Translations under genes and position numbers: made by a program | Source of the DNA: Apus apus | Lineage: Eukaryota; Chordata; Aves; Apodiformes; Apodidae | Assembly (NCBI RefSeq): GCF_020740795.1 | Contig: NC_067282.1 | Span: 142,524,858-142,588,857, forward strand | Direction of reading: 5' to 3' | DNA: 64,000 nt | In this document: piece after piece, positions 52,325 through 64,000 of the stretch | Layout: every line of letters begins with the position of its first letter | How positions within the stretch are numbered: position 1 is the first letter of the stretch | Notes under the pieces: model-generated | What the model was told of the DNA's origin: nothing | Databases searched by the model: none | What the model saw: the letters and a program-made list of their open reading frames with translations, nothing else

Positions 52325-53236
52325 CTGCAGGGTCTGCATATGAAACAGCCTCTGGTTGAGCTGCCATTCCAGAGAAAAGCTGGAAACAGTTCTTTAGGTT
52401 TTGTTTCACACAACAGCCCTCTTCGGCTGTAATCTGCAAAGATGCAGGGTAGGGAGGGCATGTTCCACCTCACTGCCTTTGAGTGAGCAGGCCAGCTGCT
52501 ATTAGTCCCTGTCCTGCTATCTCCTGCTGGGAGTCCATCAGGAGATGCAGCTAGTAGACTGGGTAGACTTCTATTTTGGAGCTGGGCTGTAGCCTCAGGC
52601 ACAAGAAGCAAGGCATTCAAGAAGGGAATAATTTTCTCTTAGCCTAGTAAATCGGCCTATCTCTTAACCATCCATCACCAGATGGAAGACAGTGGTGGTA
52701 GCAATACACAAATATCATGGCAGTCACCATGCAGGACATTCATTGAATTGAGCCATTTCCCCTTAAAGCTCATGCTTTGAAGAAGACAATGTGGAAGTGC
52801 ACTGGGGGCCTGCCCAGGGTGACTCAAGAGGGCAAGATGGCTCTTGGAAACCTCTCCCATGAGGGATGTCTTTTGGGACAACCGGTTCCTGGGAGCCCTA
52901 CAGGCATTGTGTGCTTGTGAGCAAGGCAGCACTTCCGGATGCTGCAGCTCTTGGCTGCCCACAACCAGTCTCTAAGCCTACAGCCGCAACTGAGTATCTG
53001 GGTCCGTTTTGGACCACAGAACCCCAGCAAGGAGGAGCAGAGCCCAGCAGGTTTGAGTGAAAGGGTGTAGCAGTCAGGTGTAGGGGAGCTACTTCCCCCA
53101 TGCAGCCAAAGGGCTGGCCTCTTCAGGCAGGGCAAAAGCAAAGGACTACTTGCTGCAAGACTTCCCACCACAGTGCCAACGCAGTCCCGCCCACCCAGTC
53201 CCCTTCTCCCGCAGCCTGAGGAGGAAGCCTCTGTAC

Positions 53237-53525
53237 CTGTTTATTCTTTAGGTCAAGGGAGAGCTCATAATCGGAGGCAGCTGCATGGGAACACGAGGCC
53301 GCCCCTTTGCTGCGCTGCACCCTCACTGGGGAGCCCGTGTGGTGGAGGCTCGCCTTCTGCACCAGCGGGGAACACCCCGCTGCCTGCTCTTCTTGGAGCT
53401 CCGCATGCTGGGCTCTTAGCGTCAGGGTGTCGGACCTGCCTTCCTGGCCACTCTGTCTGCCGGCCTCCTTCGGATCCTCCGTTTCACACTCGGCTTTCTT
53501 GCTTGTGGAACCGCTGGGATCGTCA
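53237..53525 (-). CDS. IQSEC3: IQSEC3 exon (N-terminal linker ending in DYELSLDLKNKQ)
   Basis: This is the most upstream exon found, giving residues 1-96 of the partial product. It encodes a polar, Ser/Glu/Lys-rich, probably disordered stretch and ends in DYELSLDLKNKQ, the segment that in IQSEC proteins directly precedes the [12 protein letters not shown]-motif exon. The donor reads AAACAG|GTACAG in transcript sense and leaves phase 0. The acceptor is TTCACAG|TGACGATCC, with one leftover base, so an upstream exon must supply two bases. It is GC- and CpG-richer than the flanking intron, so long open frames also appear on the opposite strand. An ATG in frame with this exon sits in the intron at 53540-53542. 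The 5' boundary is a little less certain than the 3' one because I do not remember the orthologous sequence there well. Confidence 0.85.
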
Positions 53526-56104
53526 CTGTGAACAAAATGCAACGTTTCGCTTTTTTTATTTGGTTTTATTATATTTTATTTATTACTGTGTTTGTTGTTG
53601 TTCACTCTACTCATTCGCTGAGCTGCATTTTGAATGTGTAGGGAGCCTGGGCTGTGAGGGGGTCTCTCTCAGTGATGGATCAGGACTTCAGGTTGATGCA
53701 GCCACAGCTTTGGCCAGTCCCGCCCTGAGAGCAGGCACCTGTGCTGCACACGCTGCACAAACCAGACCTGTTGGAGCTGCCTGGCTGCCTCTGCTCGAGG
53801 TGCTGCAGTTGGAGGTGAGGGGCCAAGGAGGGTGTCATGGCCTACAGGCACCTCTCCTGCTCCCTGGGACAGCTAGCAGCCAGCAGTTACCCCTGTGCCC
53901 TTGCTGACTATTGCTTAGCTTCTCCCTGTGCATCCCAGCGTCCCATCTGGCACGAAGCCTGGCTCCCAAGGATCCAGCTTTCCCCTGGAGTTTCTAAGTG
54001 TGTGTGGGAAATGGTGCAGGGGCAGCTGGAATGTTGCAGAGTTTCTAGAGGAACTCTTGGAGAGCTGAGCATGTAACAGAGCCAGCCAGCACTGAGATCC
54101 TGACTCTTTAAACCACGTCTGCAATACAGCCCTATCAGACTGCAGAACTTCCTAGAAAAAAAGCCAATTCTTTCTGACCCACAGGACAGATTGCTGTGCC
54201 ACTGCTACCTTCTGCAGACAGGAAAACACCCTGTTCTCCTGTCAGCCACAGCAGTAATTGTGTGAAACCAGAGCCCGACAACAGTGCACTCTAAGACAGT
54301 TGACATACTGCTCCAGACAGGATGGGATTAGCATATGTCTGATTGAAGTGCTGAGGAAACCTGTCGTTAACCTCCCTTGCTGAATATTTAAAAAAATAAT
54401 CCAATTTTGAACAAATGTTGGTATTCTGGGGTACTGTGTGAGCCACAGGAGTGTTTATTCATTGTTACATTAGTCTCCTTCCAGCCGCTACAGAGAAATA
54501 ACTTAGGGTTTCCAAGAGTGTGCAGGCTGGTCCACACGGACTCTGGGTGTTACCACACCATGTACATCAGGTACAGCTCAACTGGTTTCCAGGGGATGAG
54601 CATTTAGCTGAGAGCAACATCTATTCTGGAAATAATTACGACAGAACCAATACATTTAATTCCATTGTAACCAAGGATATGTACTGCCTCCCATATTTAA
54701 AAACCATTAAAGAATTTAATTCACTTCTGAGTCATATGTCTTTCTCTTGGATTTGCTCCACATACAACCAGTTCTTCTGTCATCTAGATAACAAATAATT
54801 TTATGATTGGTATTGATGTCAGAGCTAAGTCAGGGAAATTAGATATGATTTTCTGTAGTGCCCAAATTACTTAGAAACATTTAAGTCTCATTTTCAAAAG
54901 TGCTGTAAGCACTTAAGTGCCCAAGTCTTCTATCTGTAAATAGACTTTGCCTTCTAAGCCTCAGAGCACTTCTGCATACTTACTAGTACTTTAAAAGAAC
55001 TTTTATTCTCTCCCATGGCAGCTTTTCTGTTAAGTAGATTTAGCAATCAAATTTAGAAATATTCCCAGTTTCTGAAAGGGCTCCAAATCTGATGAGCCAA
55101 AGACTTCAGAACTTAAGAAAGACAAAGGATTTAAAGGTAGAAAGTTTCTTCTTTTACACACATGCATGTAGTCACCAGTTAGACTAAAAAAATAAATTTA
55201 CAGAAGAAACCAGTCCAGTACATAAATGTTATTTAACCAACCTGGTTAAAGTATATTAAAATGACACATCTGTATAAACATCAATCAAGAAATGACACCA
55301 TTAAAATGAGGCATAAAACTGTCCTTTTAGGTTATAAAATCTTTCCTTATTCTATTCCTCATACTTTATCAGTGAACATTCTTTTTTCTACACCTAAAGA
55401 TGTATAGGTAAAGTATGTACCCATTTTAAACTCCTTCTGTTCTTTGTCCATCCACATTGCAGGAATCATTAATAAAAGGCTTTTCCCTTACAGCTCTCAC
55501 TGTAACATTTTTATTGGCAGCCTCTCTTCTAACCATTCTAATTTTAACCAGCAGAGCAGTAATTTTTATCCTCAGCCCAGGTGAATATAGATTTGATCAT
55601 GTTTTCGTTGAAGTGCATGTCAAAAGCCTCACAAGTATTTCAGTGGGAACCAAACTGTGCCCTACAAAGCTAGATGCATAAGCTCTGATTCAGCAAGCCA
55701 CGTACCCCAAATTGCTCTGCTGAGTCAAGGTCACAGAGCACAGTGTGCTATGCAGACTTTCTTTAGGGCAGATCAGAGCCTGAGGCAGTAGACTAGGGAG
55801 CTAGTTGACTTGCCTTGGAGCATAAATGGACTCTAAATGACAGCAAATATTCCCTGATGTGATGGTCCACTTGCACATATGCTTAACTCTGTTTTTCTGA
55901 GGGCCTTCACTGACTGCTCGTGGTAGAACGTCAAGTGTGTGCATAGGAGCTTGCAGCATGTGGGCCTGTTGCTCTGTAAGGCTGTGCATCACCTCCAGTG
56001 TATGCTACCTGTTTGGTTCTCAGTCACACAGTTTAGAGGCTGTCTGAGTAACAGGATATCCTGTGTGCACTGCTAATATAGAAGAAAAACCATCTCAGGC
56101 TTTG

Positions 56105-56290
56105 TAGACTCACAGAATAACCTATGCTAGGAGGGAAGGCTGAAGGTCTCTATTCCAGGTTCCTGGTCAAAGCAGGGCCATTTTCAAAGACAGACAAGTT
56201 TGATCTGGGCCTTCTGCAGTCAACTCATTAACACCTCCAGACATGAAGATTCCCCAGGTTCTCTGGAAAGCCTTGCCAGGACCCTTTGTG
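56105..56290 (-). mobile_element. decayed CR1-like fragment
   Basis: Plus-strand GACTCACAGAATAACCTATG, a GAGGGAAGGCTGAAGGTCTC block, then CTCATTAACACCTCCAGACA and TCTGGAAAGCCTTGCCAGG resemble a strongly diverged reverse-complement CR1 tail. The match is much weaker than for the other copies. Confidence 0.5.
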
Positions 56291-57095
56291 CACTAACAGA
56301 CCTTAATGGCTTGACCAGCCGTACATGGGGCCCCCACAAATATCCCCTGCACAGTTCTCCCTTTTAGCCCAGACCAGGGCCACCAGTCCCTTTCCCAGCA
56401 ACACTGTAAGAGTGCTGGTCTCCATCTCTGCCAAAGCCTTCCCCTTTCCGTGGCCATGGTATAACCTGATCTGGGCTCTGACCTGCGGACTGACTTCCCT
56501 GCTTGACCTTGACTTGCCTCATCACCATGGACCTACCCACTGATCACTGGACTGTGTCTGACTCTACGTGCTCTCACTGGACCTGATCCTTACCCTGGCC
56601 AATGAGGCAGAGGGCATCGAACCAACCCAAAATGCTAAGAAGCCCCCATTAGCCCCATCAAGCATTTAGGATATTCCTCAAGACACATGATGGCCCTAAG
56701 ACTGCAAGCACCAAGTGACACATTCAGTCACAGATGTCTGAGAAGCACCACCAAGCTCAGTGCTCCCGCTTGCAGTGCATAACTGAAGCCCCTGAAGACA
56801 GTGGGCTAGGATAAGGACATGAGCTAACCCCACACACACGTATAACCTTGCCTTCCTCCTCCACGTGTGCTCTGAGCCAGTGACTACCCCCACACAGAAA
56901 GTCTTGTGCTTACGCGTGGAATTTTTTGACGGTCAAAACTCGGTCAAGTCAAAATCAAATTCCACTGAAGCACTCAAAGGCATTTTTCAGCTGGATGTCT
57001 TTATGCTAAATACAGACTTTTTAACCCCCTGCTGGTTTGGCTGTTGTGCTGTTCAGAAAGCAATAGTAAATGCTCTTGCTTCTACATGTTCTTTT

Positions 57096-57200
57096 TGTGA
57101 AAAAAAAATAAAAAATAAAATAAAAATATAAAAAATGGCTGAACCACTTTTACTTAGCGGGGGAAACAAAAAAAAAAAAAAGAAAGAAAAAAATAAGACA
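57096..57200. repeat. A-rich low-complexity tracts
   Basis: Two A-rich blocks, AAAAAAAATAAAAAATAAAA near 57103 and a run of A's with AAAGAAAGAAAAAAA near 57170, are separated by about 45 nt of ordinary sequence. They could be remnants of retroposed poly(A) tails or simple-sequence expansion. Confidence 0.8.
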
Positions 57201-57630
57201 AACCTACTTCACTTTTGGGCAAGAGACCAAAACTGAGAAATTTCAGCTTCACCTGGCAAACTTCAGTGACTTAAAAACAATGGAAAAAAAGGGTAAAGAC
57301 AGAGTTTGCTTAGAATCCTGAATGTTAACATTTCAGTCCTATGGTTACACTTACCACTCTGTATTCCTCCCAGGTTTATTCCCATCTTGAACCTGTTTCT
57401 GAGAAGGTGTTGTGGGGAGGCCTATTCTCTGTTGTCCAATAACAGCAATGGATGAAGCCTCCACATGAGAGACAAAACACATTGCTACAGAACAAAACTG
57501 AAGCTGCAGTGAAATACAGGCTAAAACCTTAATGAGCCTGATTTTTTCCTTCTGTGGTGAGTGACAGTTGATTTGCACTGGTAAAACACAGTTTTTGTTA
57601 GTAAGTCAAGACTCAGGAGCTACTGTTAAC

Positions 57631-57712
<82 letters not shown>

Positions 57713-57790
57713 TATAATAATAATATATATAATAATAATTATTATTATTGTTGTTGTTGTTGTTATTATTAATAGTAATAGTAATAATCC
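57631..57790. repeat. compound AAT/ATT microsatellite
   Basis: Twenty-seven uninterrupted AAT units run from 57631 to 57711. An interrupted AT-rich stretch follows, then the complementary phase (ATT units, TTG units, TTATTA) to about 57770 and AGTAATAGTAATAATC to 57788. The poly-Leu minus-strand frame across it is an artefact of the repeat. Confidence 0.97.
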
Positions 57791-60700
57791 GAACAGTAAG
57801 AAAAGTAAGTAAGGAAAGAATAGACAATCTAGCTTGGAAGATCTCTGGGAAAAAAAGTGTTATTAAGTAAATTACAGATATCCACTTGCTTTCCCTTGGC
57901 CAGTGAGAAATCAACCTCCCTGGCTGTAGGATGAAGGAAAGGAGTGGTGCTATTGCATGGTCTGTTTCTTGGATGAGCGGATTTTTCTAACCACTTGTAA
58001 TAATTGAAAGTCCCATGCAGAGTCTAAGGTGCAAATCCCAATGTCCTGGCCAAACTCCAACTAGGTTAATTTAGTTCTCTATCCCAGCCTCACCCCTGCA
58101 GTTTCAACTGTAATCAATGTTCTTTACCTGCTGTCCTAAAGTATCATATACCACCAGCTTTCACAATCTTTACAGCTACTCTTGCATGATAAATGAAGCA
58201 ATTTACCACTAGGCATGCAATCAGGTAGGGAAGGCTTGTAATGTCTTTGAATTCTGTTTGATTGAACGCTGTAATATTAATGTAAATCCCTTGAAATCAG
58301 ATAAAAAAGGAAGACTACAAATTCAGCTGTTCTGTTCTTCCTAGATGTTCCTACATTACTTTAATGACCCAGAGCAACTAGCTTAGTCAGTATTACAAAC
58401 ACATTTCATCTGCTGTAGAAAACATCTGTCATTTCAGGTATCTCCTGCTAATCTTGTACTGCTGACTTGTATATGCCTGCTGCAGAGAGAAACCAGTTTT
58501 GCTAACAAAGATGGTGACTACAAACAGTCTGACCCAGGGCTTCTATGAAACATTATAGCCACTTCAGAAAAGGGATATCAGGGTTCTGGGCTGAATCTTA
58601 ATGTTTCTTTCAAGAAAGCAGGATGGTGAAAAAGCTCTCACTGAGACAATTCAGCTGGGCACTCCTGAATACTTTTGTGTGACATGGGTGAGATTTCTGA
58701 TATTTACCATCTATGTGCAGATTTCTCAGGAAGATTTTCTATAAGGAATACAGTGAGGGAAGGATGTAGGGAGATGATAGAGGAAAAATGGCATCATGTA
58801 AAGTTTTTTTTACTGCTTCCATTTTTCTCCCTTCCTGGTATTTTGGAAACCTTAAGTCCAAATCAGTGATACTAAATTATCAAACCAGAGAAGCCCACCC
58901 ATGCACTTCTAGTAGCATCAGTTCCCTATGTCTGTGCTGAGCTGCTGTGTCATACTCTGTCTTGGGAGAGATCTAACTGCTTTTCAGTTCCTACAGCATC
59001 AGAATGGTTCACTTCCTTGCAGACCACTCACCACCTCTTTGCTGCTGGAAACACACATTTCCATCTTGGCAAGGATCTGTGCTTCTAACTGCCAGCAGAA
59101 CCATGGTTATCTGCTGGATCTTGATTATGGGTCTTAAACATTCCCATATCTGATGACTTGAGAATATTTCAAGACTATTTCAAGCTAGACCTATAGGCAT
59201 GAACACAGCAGTTGGATGCTCCAGACATTACATTCCATTGCCTTGCTGTCAAATACCAGAATCAGTTCATGGTGTGAGAGTAATTTTCAGAGCTCTCAGA
59301 AAGGTGTTTAGAGGACAGCTGAGTGACTAAACAGGACTCTAGAGCCAGGAGAGCTACTCTTTTCAGGGACAGTAATGTTAGTCCTGTAAGAAATGAAAAC
59401 TGAGCTTTCTCACAGATCACTCCATAGCTACACAGCTCTCATGTGCTCAAGTCACAAAACTCATCTCTTTGCTACTTCTTTCCTACAAGAATAAAAATTA
59501 TTGCAAATAAATAAGAGCAATAACAGAATTAAAACAAAAATAGCAATGGTTCTTCCAGACTTGGACAGTGGTGTAAGATACCAGTCACTCAAGAAGAGGA
59601 GGCTCAGATGTTCTGTTGGCAGGTATAGCAGTTATGCAAAAAGATCTAGCTAATTGGATCAGAGGAAGCTATGGGTGTGAGGTGTTACAAAGGAACTACA
59701 GAAGCTGATCTCACCTGCTCTTCATGTCCCTGTGTCACTCCAGGAGAAGACCACGTCGCTGTTTACCATGTATAACTTACCAAATGCCTTCTTCATGGTA
59801 TTCAAGGTCAATGTGCAGAACTGTCATCTGTAACTGAGGCAAAGACTGCATGGACTAGTTGTGAAGGACCACAAAAATTTATGAATCCACTTCACAGCGT
59901 TCCTTATGAGGATCAGTTGGTTATTGTATATATGCTTCTTTAAAGTGCTGTAAGCGATCAGTACTATGGCCTGAGAGCCATATGAGACTTCAAAGCTTCA
60001 GAGATGTCAGGATAAAAAAACCCTTAGAAAGTGCCATATGGAGAATTAGAATAAGAGGTCACTAGCTAATGCCAAGAGAAAGGAGTCCAGACCCCAAGTC
60101 TGCAAGAACCTGTGCTCTCACTGTCTTCCAACATTCCAGCATTTTTGCTGTCTCTTGTCTCCCTGCTCAGAAAAAAATAAATAAATTAAAAAATAATTGC
60201 TGAGTTAGCAGGGTCCAAAGTGCCTTTTCAGTTTATTTAATTTCTGAATACTCTGAGGACACCCATAACATATGGTGCATGAGTTGATCAGAATTGACTG
60301 AAAAAATTACTGAGACAGGTTTGGTAATACTTTATGGGATCTTTTAAAGGTTCAGAGATTTCTGATATGCAGGGGCTCTGAGTGAACAAGAATTCCTTCT
60401 GATTTGCTTTTAAGTTCAGGTTATAGGGTGACATGGAGGCAGTGTTCTCTGAAAATGATGGAAGGCAAAAGTCTCTCCTGCCAGAGAGGCAGGGAACTTG
60501 GAACTTGATCTTGGCAAATCATCCCCTGCCAGCCAAGCTGCAGCTTTCTCAGACAGTCTCCCCCAGCACAGACAAATATAGGAACAAGATTCTGATTTTG
60601 TCTATGTTCACGTAACACTTTGCAAAACAGTGGCATCAAGCCATCTTCTGACACTAGTTTTACCCAAGAGGAATCAATGAAAATTAGGCAAGCTCATTAT

Positions 60701-63700
60701 CCATCCCAGAATATATTACTGGGTTCATAAAAAGGCTGGCACACACACCTGTAAAATAGATTTGACAATACAGTATAGAGTAAATATATTGGAAATCTAC
60801 TACATTTAACATCCTTTAGCACAGACTAAACTAGACACCTTCTTTTCACCATTGCTTCAAGCAGTTTCAGTGAGATGTATATTAAACAGATGGAAAATGT
60901 AATACACTAGCAAATGCCTCATGTCCCACAGGATCCAACATACCAAAGTCAGGGCCTCCATTTCAGACTTGGTATTTAAAAATTATCCCAAAGTACTGTG
61001 TAATTTTTACATTGTTGTGTTGTTGTGCCTTTTGCTACAGGAACTCAAATTTTCTGATGCACTCCATGCCCTTGTGGTGCAAAGATGATTGACCAGGAGT
61101 CCCCCTGGGCTGGCTGCTTGTCTGAGGGCCGGGCACTCCATGACTAACATCAGCCACTTCAGGACTAGGACCTTTGCTTTTTCATGGAGGCAGAGAGGCT
61201 CCTCCAGAGGGTGACTTGGAACAGCGAAGGCAGCTCCCACTGAGTGAGAAGTGGTGTTTATGGTGTAAGACTGGCTGTGCCAAGCGGTGTGGGTGTCACT
61301 CAGTTTTCTTCTTCTAGTTCCTATGTGTGTCTGAGTGACACCTCAGAATGACACTTGGGCCACCTCTCTAGCACACCACTCTTTCCTCCTCCCTTCCCAG
61401 TCATGCCTCCCACTTCACCAGCTGCAGGAGTAGAGGAGTCAATACAACTCCTCAGATGCTTGCCACACCTTGGTGCTTGAGGGCCCAGGCTGGTTGCTAG
61501 GCTGTCTCTGCAGGTTGGACTAGGAGGAGGTCACACAGCTTGTCACTGCAGATGGGGTTACTTGTGGCTGTGTCAAACAGGGCACCTGTGCTTCTCACTG
61601 AGGTGTGAAAAGCACCAAGTGGACAGAGGAGGCACAGGGAGGGCCTGCTCTGCAGGGTTTAATTACTTTTACTTTAACCCCAGACCTCTCTTGCTTCTGC
61701 ATGGTTGGTAAACATAACCTTTTAGAGAAGGAAAAAACAGATGGCATCCTGCATTAGTGTAACTGCCCACTCAGCACCCCGGGAAAGAGAAACTTGGCTT
61801 CTCAGCAGCAGTCTTTCTGCCACTTCGACTCAGATCTCTTGGCTCCTCATCCCTGAGGCAGGTTTGAACATCACCAAATCCGCCGACAAAAGCCTGCCCG
61901 TGCAATCATGCAGAAGTTAGAATTTCACTGCTAAAATGAGATGAATTCAGGGCTGGGAGGCAGCAGAACCTCTACAAGGCTTATCTGCCCAGCTCATTGC
62001 TCTCCTATGCCAGCTTCCTCACGCTGGGTGAGGGACACAACTCCTAGCATTTTGAGACCTAAGCCAAGGGCTTCTGTGGTTTTCTTTTTCCACCTGTTAT
62101 GACAGATCCTGGATTGGATTGCACCTCCAGGTTCCTTCCTAAGGGATCAGGGTAATTGATTACTGAAGGCAGTGAGTGAGCTACTTCACAGGGAGATCTT
62201 TGCATAACCCACATACATTTTTTTCTGTTCTCAAGTATCTCAGCTATTTCACATCTTGTGATGATGGCAGCCCAGAAGGCCACTGCTCATGTCAAACCAA
62301 GGAGAAGGAAGCCCAGTCCTCCTCAACATAAAGAGTAACACATACTCAAATCACCATCCTCGATATAGGCAGTTCAAACATGATTCACCAGCTTTAGGAA
62401 ATCAGATGTGATCCAGATTTTAACTTTGCCAGTGTGTTCAGATAGAGGCTTTGGGTTTTTTTGGGGTTGGCCTATGGCTGAAGACCAAGATAGAAACAGT
62501 ATGGTTTGCATTCCTTCCTTCTTTCCCCAATCCTGTGACCACCCCCCCAGGCAAGCACAAAGCTCTACTTTTCCAAGTTCTAACCTATTTTGTCACTGCT
62601 GCTTCACTCACACACTGATCCACTTCATGTCATTTCTTTCCCCTGAGGCCTTATTCTCTTTTCTTTCTTCATTCCTATTTGGAAAATAGGATGACTTAGC
62701 AGCTTACACATTTGGTCACACAGGCTCAGATTCCACTAAGGCGACTTCAACACTTCTTCCCTGTGACGAATTAAAATTATTCCTGTCCCTCTACTTCATA
62801 TTCAAACACGGACCTTGTAAGATCGTTAAGAAAAAATGGGAGTTTGCCATGACACAAGCAATCTTATTGTGTTGTTGAGCAGAACTATGGCTGGTGCTAA
62901 ATGGCATTAGCTCAGTGGGCTGCACCGAAGTCAGTGGAGGATCTAGCCCAAGATGATATATTTTAAGACAATCTGTAACATGTTTATCAGATCTCACTGT
63001 GCTGTAACAGCCCAGCAATACTTTTCACAACGCAATTCTGCACCATCCACTTTCGTGTGTCTTGACCTACCACTCTCACATTAGTATATCCTGGGAAATT
63101 ACATGCATCTATTGCAGGCATCTGTTATATTTCACCAGTCACCCTGGAATGCAAGAGAGTACCAGTGATGTGTACATAGGGTAGTCTATCCCCATCTTCC
63201 CTCTTTCCCCAAAAGAAGGAATGAGAGAGATTGCAGTCAATCCAGATACACAGACAATAATAACACCATCATAACCTGTCTACAAGAAAGCAGCAACATA
63301 CCAATGTGTGACATGACAAAGGTGACAGATGGATCTAGTCACTTGGCAAACAAATTCCCAGTGGCATGATGATACAATCTGTGTGTGGAAAGAACCAACG
63401 TGCCAACCAAAGATGGTTAAAAGTTACTAGAACACTCTTACAAATGGTGTGGGTTAGATTCCTCAGTGTCAAAAGAAAAACCACACTGAACTCAGCTCCT
63501 ATTTACGTCTTGATGCTTTTATTCAGGATGATGTTTCCTCACAGAAGATGGAGTGGTCTCCAGCTCTTGTGCAGTTTTTGAACAGGCCAGGTCACAGTCC
63601 CAACTTTTCTACACCCTCCCCCTCAGCTATCTAGCTGTTTGTGGAGCCCTAATAGAGTGGCTGGACCAGCTGTACAGTGTGCTTCTCCTCAGCATCTCAG

Positions 63701-64000
63701 ACTCTTCAGTTCTTACCAGAGCATGTCAAAGCCTGCCAGGGCCACATGCGGAAGGAACAACTCTGGAGCACAGACATGTTTTTCCAAAAGGAGAGGTTAT
63801 TGTATTTGAGCACAGAACCTGCTCCATGGGAGTGGTCAGAAGATGATCTTGCACAGGTGTGAGTTAGTGTTGAAGAACACAGAAAAGACAAAAGGCCTTT
63901 AGGTTCATATCACACTGCAAGAAAATGTGTAATAAGAGGCCAGAGCCTCATTGCTGTCAATGACAAAGAATGCTAGCTTGAACAGGAATATTCCAGCCGA

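Larger units (their letters stand above)
46500..53236 (-). other. IQSEC3: IQSEC3 intron, 6.7 kb
   Basis: Contains CR1 copies at 48059 and 52050 and a short TATATATATA run at about 51669. The 162-codon minus frame at 48595-49083 shows no family similarity. Confidence 0.85.
53526..64000 (-). other. IQSEC3: upstream IQSEC3 intron or 5' flank
   Basis: No exon resembling the IQSEC3 N-terminal coiled coil was found here, and the acceptor of the 53237-53525 exon needs an upstream donor, so this is probably intron. It holds the decayed CR1-like piece at 56.1 kb, the A-rich runs and the AAT microsatellite. From 57.8 kb to the end I see only unique, AT-moderate sequence. Confidence 0.7.

Noticed and set aside
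53173..53907. 244-codon plus-strand frame
   Set aside because: It lies largely opposite the IQSEC3 exon 53237-53525, whose GC-rich coding sequence leaves the antisense frame open. The extension has no domain.
57606..57914. minus-strand frame with long poly-Leu and poly-Tyr
   Set aside because: It is a translation of the AAT/ATT microsatellite.

Overview
This is vertebrate genomic DNA, almost certainly from a bird. It has large introns with consensus GT/AG splice sites and several truncated CR1 LINE copies. Those copies end in the avian CR1 tail (tandem copies of an octamer-like ATTCTATG unit, or its complement). I recognise no bacterial, phage or plasmid genes, CRISPR array or tRNA.

The only protein-coding gene I can support is IQSEC3 (BRAG3/SynArfGEF, a postsynaptic Arf GTPase exchange factor) on the minus strand. 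Twelve coding exons were placed by homology to the remembered IQSEC family and by splice sites. They join without a frame break into 978 residues plus a stop at 17680-17682. In order they are 53237-53525, 45406-46499, 40441-40602, 29221-29343, 28403-28569, 26215-26354, 25240-25365, 24134-24233, 21954-22115, 21073-21165, 20368-20411 and 17680-18117. They cover the end of the N-terminal region, the IQ motif, a long Ser/Glu-rich linker, the SEC7 catalytic domain, the PH domain and the proline-rich C-terminus with a PDZ-ligand-like end. The amino-terminal coding exon(s), including the expected coiled coil, are not seen up to position 64000 and should lie beyond the right edge.

Layout: 1-15 kb is intergenic or unassigned, with one CR1 copy, two CpG-richer blocks, a distinctive AT-rich unique block at 11.5-11.9 kb, and a 218-nt inverted duplication at 8.1-9.2 kb. 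15.0-17.7 kb is the likely IQSEC3 3' UTR. 17.7-53.5 kb is the IQSEC3 body, with its largest intron (about 11.1 kb) splitting the SEC7 domain. 53.5-64 kb is an upstream intron or 5' flank, with a compound AAT/ATT microsatellite and A-rich runs.

I did not find a new multi-gene system. The items most worth a second look are the indel-free inverted duplication, the tandem splice donor behind a 44-nt microexon that would switch off the C-terminal tail, and the unique AT-rich block at 11.5-11.9 kb.
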